Assembly: GCA_002352945.1 (NCBI GenBank)
Contig: DDHL01000008.1
Coordinates: forward strand, 1,086-9,493
Length of the DNA: 8,408 nt
Reading direction: 5' to 3'
Source of the DNA: Campylobacteraceae bacterium UBA1877
GTDB taxonomy: Bacteria; Campylobacterota; Campylobacteria; Campylobacterales; Campylobacteraceae
Part shown: piece by piece, positions 6,742-8,408 of the stretch
How the letters are laid out: each line of letters begins with the position of its first letter
Numbering within the stretch: position 1 is the first letter of the stretch
Program-made: the position numbers and the translations under genes
The notes under the pieces: generated by a model
Seen by the model: only the letters and a program-made list of their open reading frames with translations
The model's database searches: none
What the model was told of the DNA's origin: nothing

Positions 6742-8408
6742 TAATTATCTTCTCGCTTTCCGCATAACAATGCTATAATTTTTTCTTTATTGTCACATAA
6801 TTTAGCCTGTTTTTCTATTAAAAAGAGGTTTCTTGCCTTTCGTTTTATTGTTTGAATCTTTGCACTTGCAATGTCTAATCCTAGCTCATCAAAAAGACTG
6901 ATAATATAGGCCATCAAGCCTTGTTGATCTTTTGTATTTAAAAAAAGCTGCGCATAGGAGTTAGAGTGCTCGCAATCTAAATTAAGCTCATTTGGAGCAA
7001 TTTTTGGTGGTTCAAGGGAAGTTTTTTTGCTCATATCAAAAGAGTCTTCGATGAGTTTGTGAATGTGATAAATCTCCTCATCTTCAACAGTGCTGCTAAA
7101 TTCCATATGAAAATATTTCTTTTCATCAAAGAGTTTGAAAATTTCCATATGGGCCAAATTTAAAAAGACAAGCTTACTTAAAAAATAGCCCAAATTAAAC
7201 GCTCTTGTGCGCACAAGTTTGATATTTAAATGGTCATGGTTTTCAATCTTGGCATCATAATCTTTTACATGTAAAGCCCAAGTTGAGAGGTTAAATATTT
7301 CAAGTGGGGCATGCTTTAAAAAGAAAAAGTTAGAAGGAATTGCTAAGATTTTACGACGCTGGATTGCAGGTAGATCTAAAAATTCGGGCAATCTTTGAAG
7401 AGCAAGCTCCTTGCGTCGTCTCCTTGTGGCTTCATCAATTAGAGTATCATTGTTAAAAGCCTCTAAAGAGAGGTTAAACAAAACCCTTAAAAGTCTAGCA
7501 TTAAAGGTTGAGTATGCATTTGGATTGACTCCATTTATATCACAATATGTAAGTATATAAAGAAGTCTAAGTGCTTGCGGAGAACCAACTTGAGCAACAA
7601 ATGCCAAAAGCACTTTTTGGCTATAGATATCCTCACGGCTTGCTACATTTGACATGAGAATATGGATGCGAATGAGTCTGACTCCCATATTGATGGCATC
7701 TTCGCTAAAATTTAATTTTTGCGCATATACTCTAAAGAGCTTTGCTCCAATTTCACTATGGTCTCCTTTTCGGCCTTTGCCAATATCGTGAAAAAGTACT
7801 ACAAGCCTTAAAAGCGCTTTGCCCTCGCCGCATAAGTCATCAAAAATGCCTTGTATAAAAGGATCTTTTATATGCTCTAAATGCCATACGGTTTTTAAAG
7901 AGTGGATATCTACTGGATAGATATGGTATCCATCAAATTGTGGAAGATTGGTAATATGGGCCATTGGTTTAATGAGGGTTTTTAAAAGGCCTGATTTATA
8001 CAAAGCATAAAGAATTGGGTTAAGATAGGTTCGATTAAAAAAGCGCCTAAAAAGTCTATAAATTTGGGCTGAATTGTGTTTTGGGCGCGGTGTTTGGCGT
8101 AAATAGTGAATTGCACTTATATCAAACTTAATATCCCTGTCTGGAAGGCTTAAAAGCAGCTCTAAAACCTCTTTTAAACTCGTTGGTTTTGCATTAAAAG
8201 AAGCATATAAAATATCTTCATGTAAATAGACACCTTTGGCGATTCGACTCTTTTTTAAAATAGCTATATTTTCACTATTAAAAAAAAGCGGTGCAGTGAG
8301 CCGTTTGATATAGATTTGGCTTGTAATTTTTAAAGTCCAAAGGCTCTCTAGGGTTTTTTTTGCAAGTATCGTCTGGGCGTTTTGGAGTTTTTTATCCTTA
8401 AATCCCAA
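6741..8408 (-). CDS. glnD: [Protein-PII] uridylyltransferase / uridylyl-removing enzyme, C-terminal two-thirds (5' end cut)
   Basis: Bifunctional glutamine sensor that uridylylates PII when glutamine is low and removes UMP when it is high, setting glutamine synthetase activity and nitrogen control. 555 residues are visible; the frame runs off the right edge, and the first codon (TTG) is internal. The N-terminal nucleotidyltransferase domain (about 270-300 residues in the family) lies outside the window, so its activity cannot be judged. Counting from the edge codon, the uridylyl-removing HD domain is intact: YHIYPVDIHSL (161-171), LLRLVVLFHDIGKGRKGDHSE (199-219) with the His207-Asp208 metal pair, IRIH (246-249), and Asp290 in TYCDINGVNP. 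The end holds two ACT-like regions: a poorly conserved one at about 370-445 and a clear one at about 484-535 (YAQLFLNTKDQQGLMAYI). The protein looks shorter than E. coli GlnD (890 residues). Its TAA overlaps the glmS ATG. A fragment alone could be another HD-ACT protein, but the HD motif is strongly GlnD-like. Confidence 0.88.
   Translation of the reverse strand: MGFKDKKLQNAQTILAKKTLESLWTLKITSQIYIKRLTAPLFFNSENIAILKKSRIAKGVYLHEDILYASFNAKPTSLKEVLELLLSLPDRDIKFDISAIHYLRQTPRPKHNSAQIYRLFRRFFNRTYLNPILYALYKSGLLKTLIKPMAHITNLPQFDGYHIYPVDIHSLKTVWHLEHIKDPFIQGIFDDLCGEGKALLRLVVLFHDIGKGRKGDHSEIGAKLFRVYAQKLNFSEDAINMGVRLIRIHILMSNVASREDIYSQKVLLAFVAQVGSPQALRLLYILTYCDINGVNPNAYSTFNARLLRVLFNLSLEAFNNDTLIDEATRRRRKELALQRLPEFLDLPAIQRRKILAIPSNFFFLKHAPLEIFNLSTWALHVKDYDAKIENHDHLNIKLVRTRAFNLGYFLSKLVFLNLAHMEIFKLFDEKKYFHMEFSSTVEDEEIYHIHKLIEDSFDMSKKTSLEPPKIAPNELNLDCEHSNSYAQLFLNTKDQQGLMAYIISLFDELGLDIASAKIQTIKRKARNLFLIEKQAKLCDNKEKIIALLCGKREDN
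7264..7275. repeat. Iterated palindrome TTTACATGTAAA, copy 4 (in glnD)
   Basis: Perfect 12-bp copy. On the glnD strand it is read TTA CAT GTA AA, giving Leu-His-Val-Lys (residues 379-382 of the visible part) at the start of the weakly conserved first ACT-like region. Confidence 0.8.

Noticed and set aside
6741..6770. A glmS ribozyme or riboswitch upstream of glmS.
   Set aside because: glmS starts inside the glnD stop codon, so there is no leader; the ribozyme is known mainly from Firmicutes.
8213..8226. TTCATGTAAA near the right end as a fifth copy of the iterated palindrome.
   Set aside because: It lacks the central ACATGT and is not palindromic; counted as chance similarity.

Overview
The window looks like ordinary chromosome from a free-living member of Campylobacterota (the former Epsilonproteobacteria). 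I infer this from the low GC content (roughly 38% by eye), TATAAT-type -10 boxes with poor -35 boxes, very tight gene packing, and the character of the proteins (an MltC-type transglycosylase, a YcaD-like MFS carrier, a compact GlnD). The genus cannot be fixed from the sequence alone. I see no tRNA, rRNA, CRISPR array, insertion sequence, prophage or defence module.

Layout. (1) 1-1535, plus strand: the 3' part of an ABC-F translation factor gene of the YbiT type, cut by the left window edge. (2) 1583-2884, minus strand: an MFS transporter of the YcaD type, convergent with (1) and with its own well-formed promoter. (3) 2885-3183: a divergent intergenic region of about 300 bp with promoters for both flanking genes and several short palindromes. 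(4) 3184-4365 and 4365-4943, plus strand: a lipoprotein lytic transglycosylase (mltC) and a DJ-1/PfpI-family protein, joined by a TAATG stop/start overlap. (5) 6741-8408 and 4930-6741, minus strand: the 3' two-thirds of glnD (PII uridylyltransferase/uridylyl-removing enzyme, cut by the right edge) followed by glmS, again joined by TAATG. The two operons converge and overlap tail to tail by 14 bp.

Functional themes. GlmS makes glucosamine-6-phosphate for UDP-GlcNAc and so for peptidoglycan, while MltC cleaves peptidoglycan. GlnD senses glutamine and GlmS consumes it, so their coupling links nitrogen sensing to amino-sugar synthesis. The ABC-F and MFS genes are housekeeping or accessory functions with no evident link to the rest.

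The most unusual signal is not a gene. The 12-bp palindrome TTTACATGTAAA occurs four times (one copy 11 of 12): once between genes and once each inside the DJ-1, glmS and glnD genes, read in two different codon phases. As far as I can see by eye, every ACATGT in the window lies inside this longer word. That suggests a genome-wide iterated palindrome maintained at the DNA level. I found no convincing new multi-gene system here.
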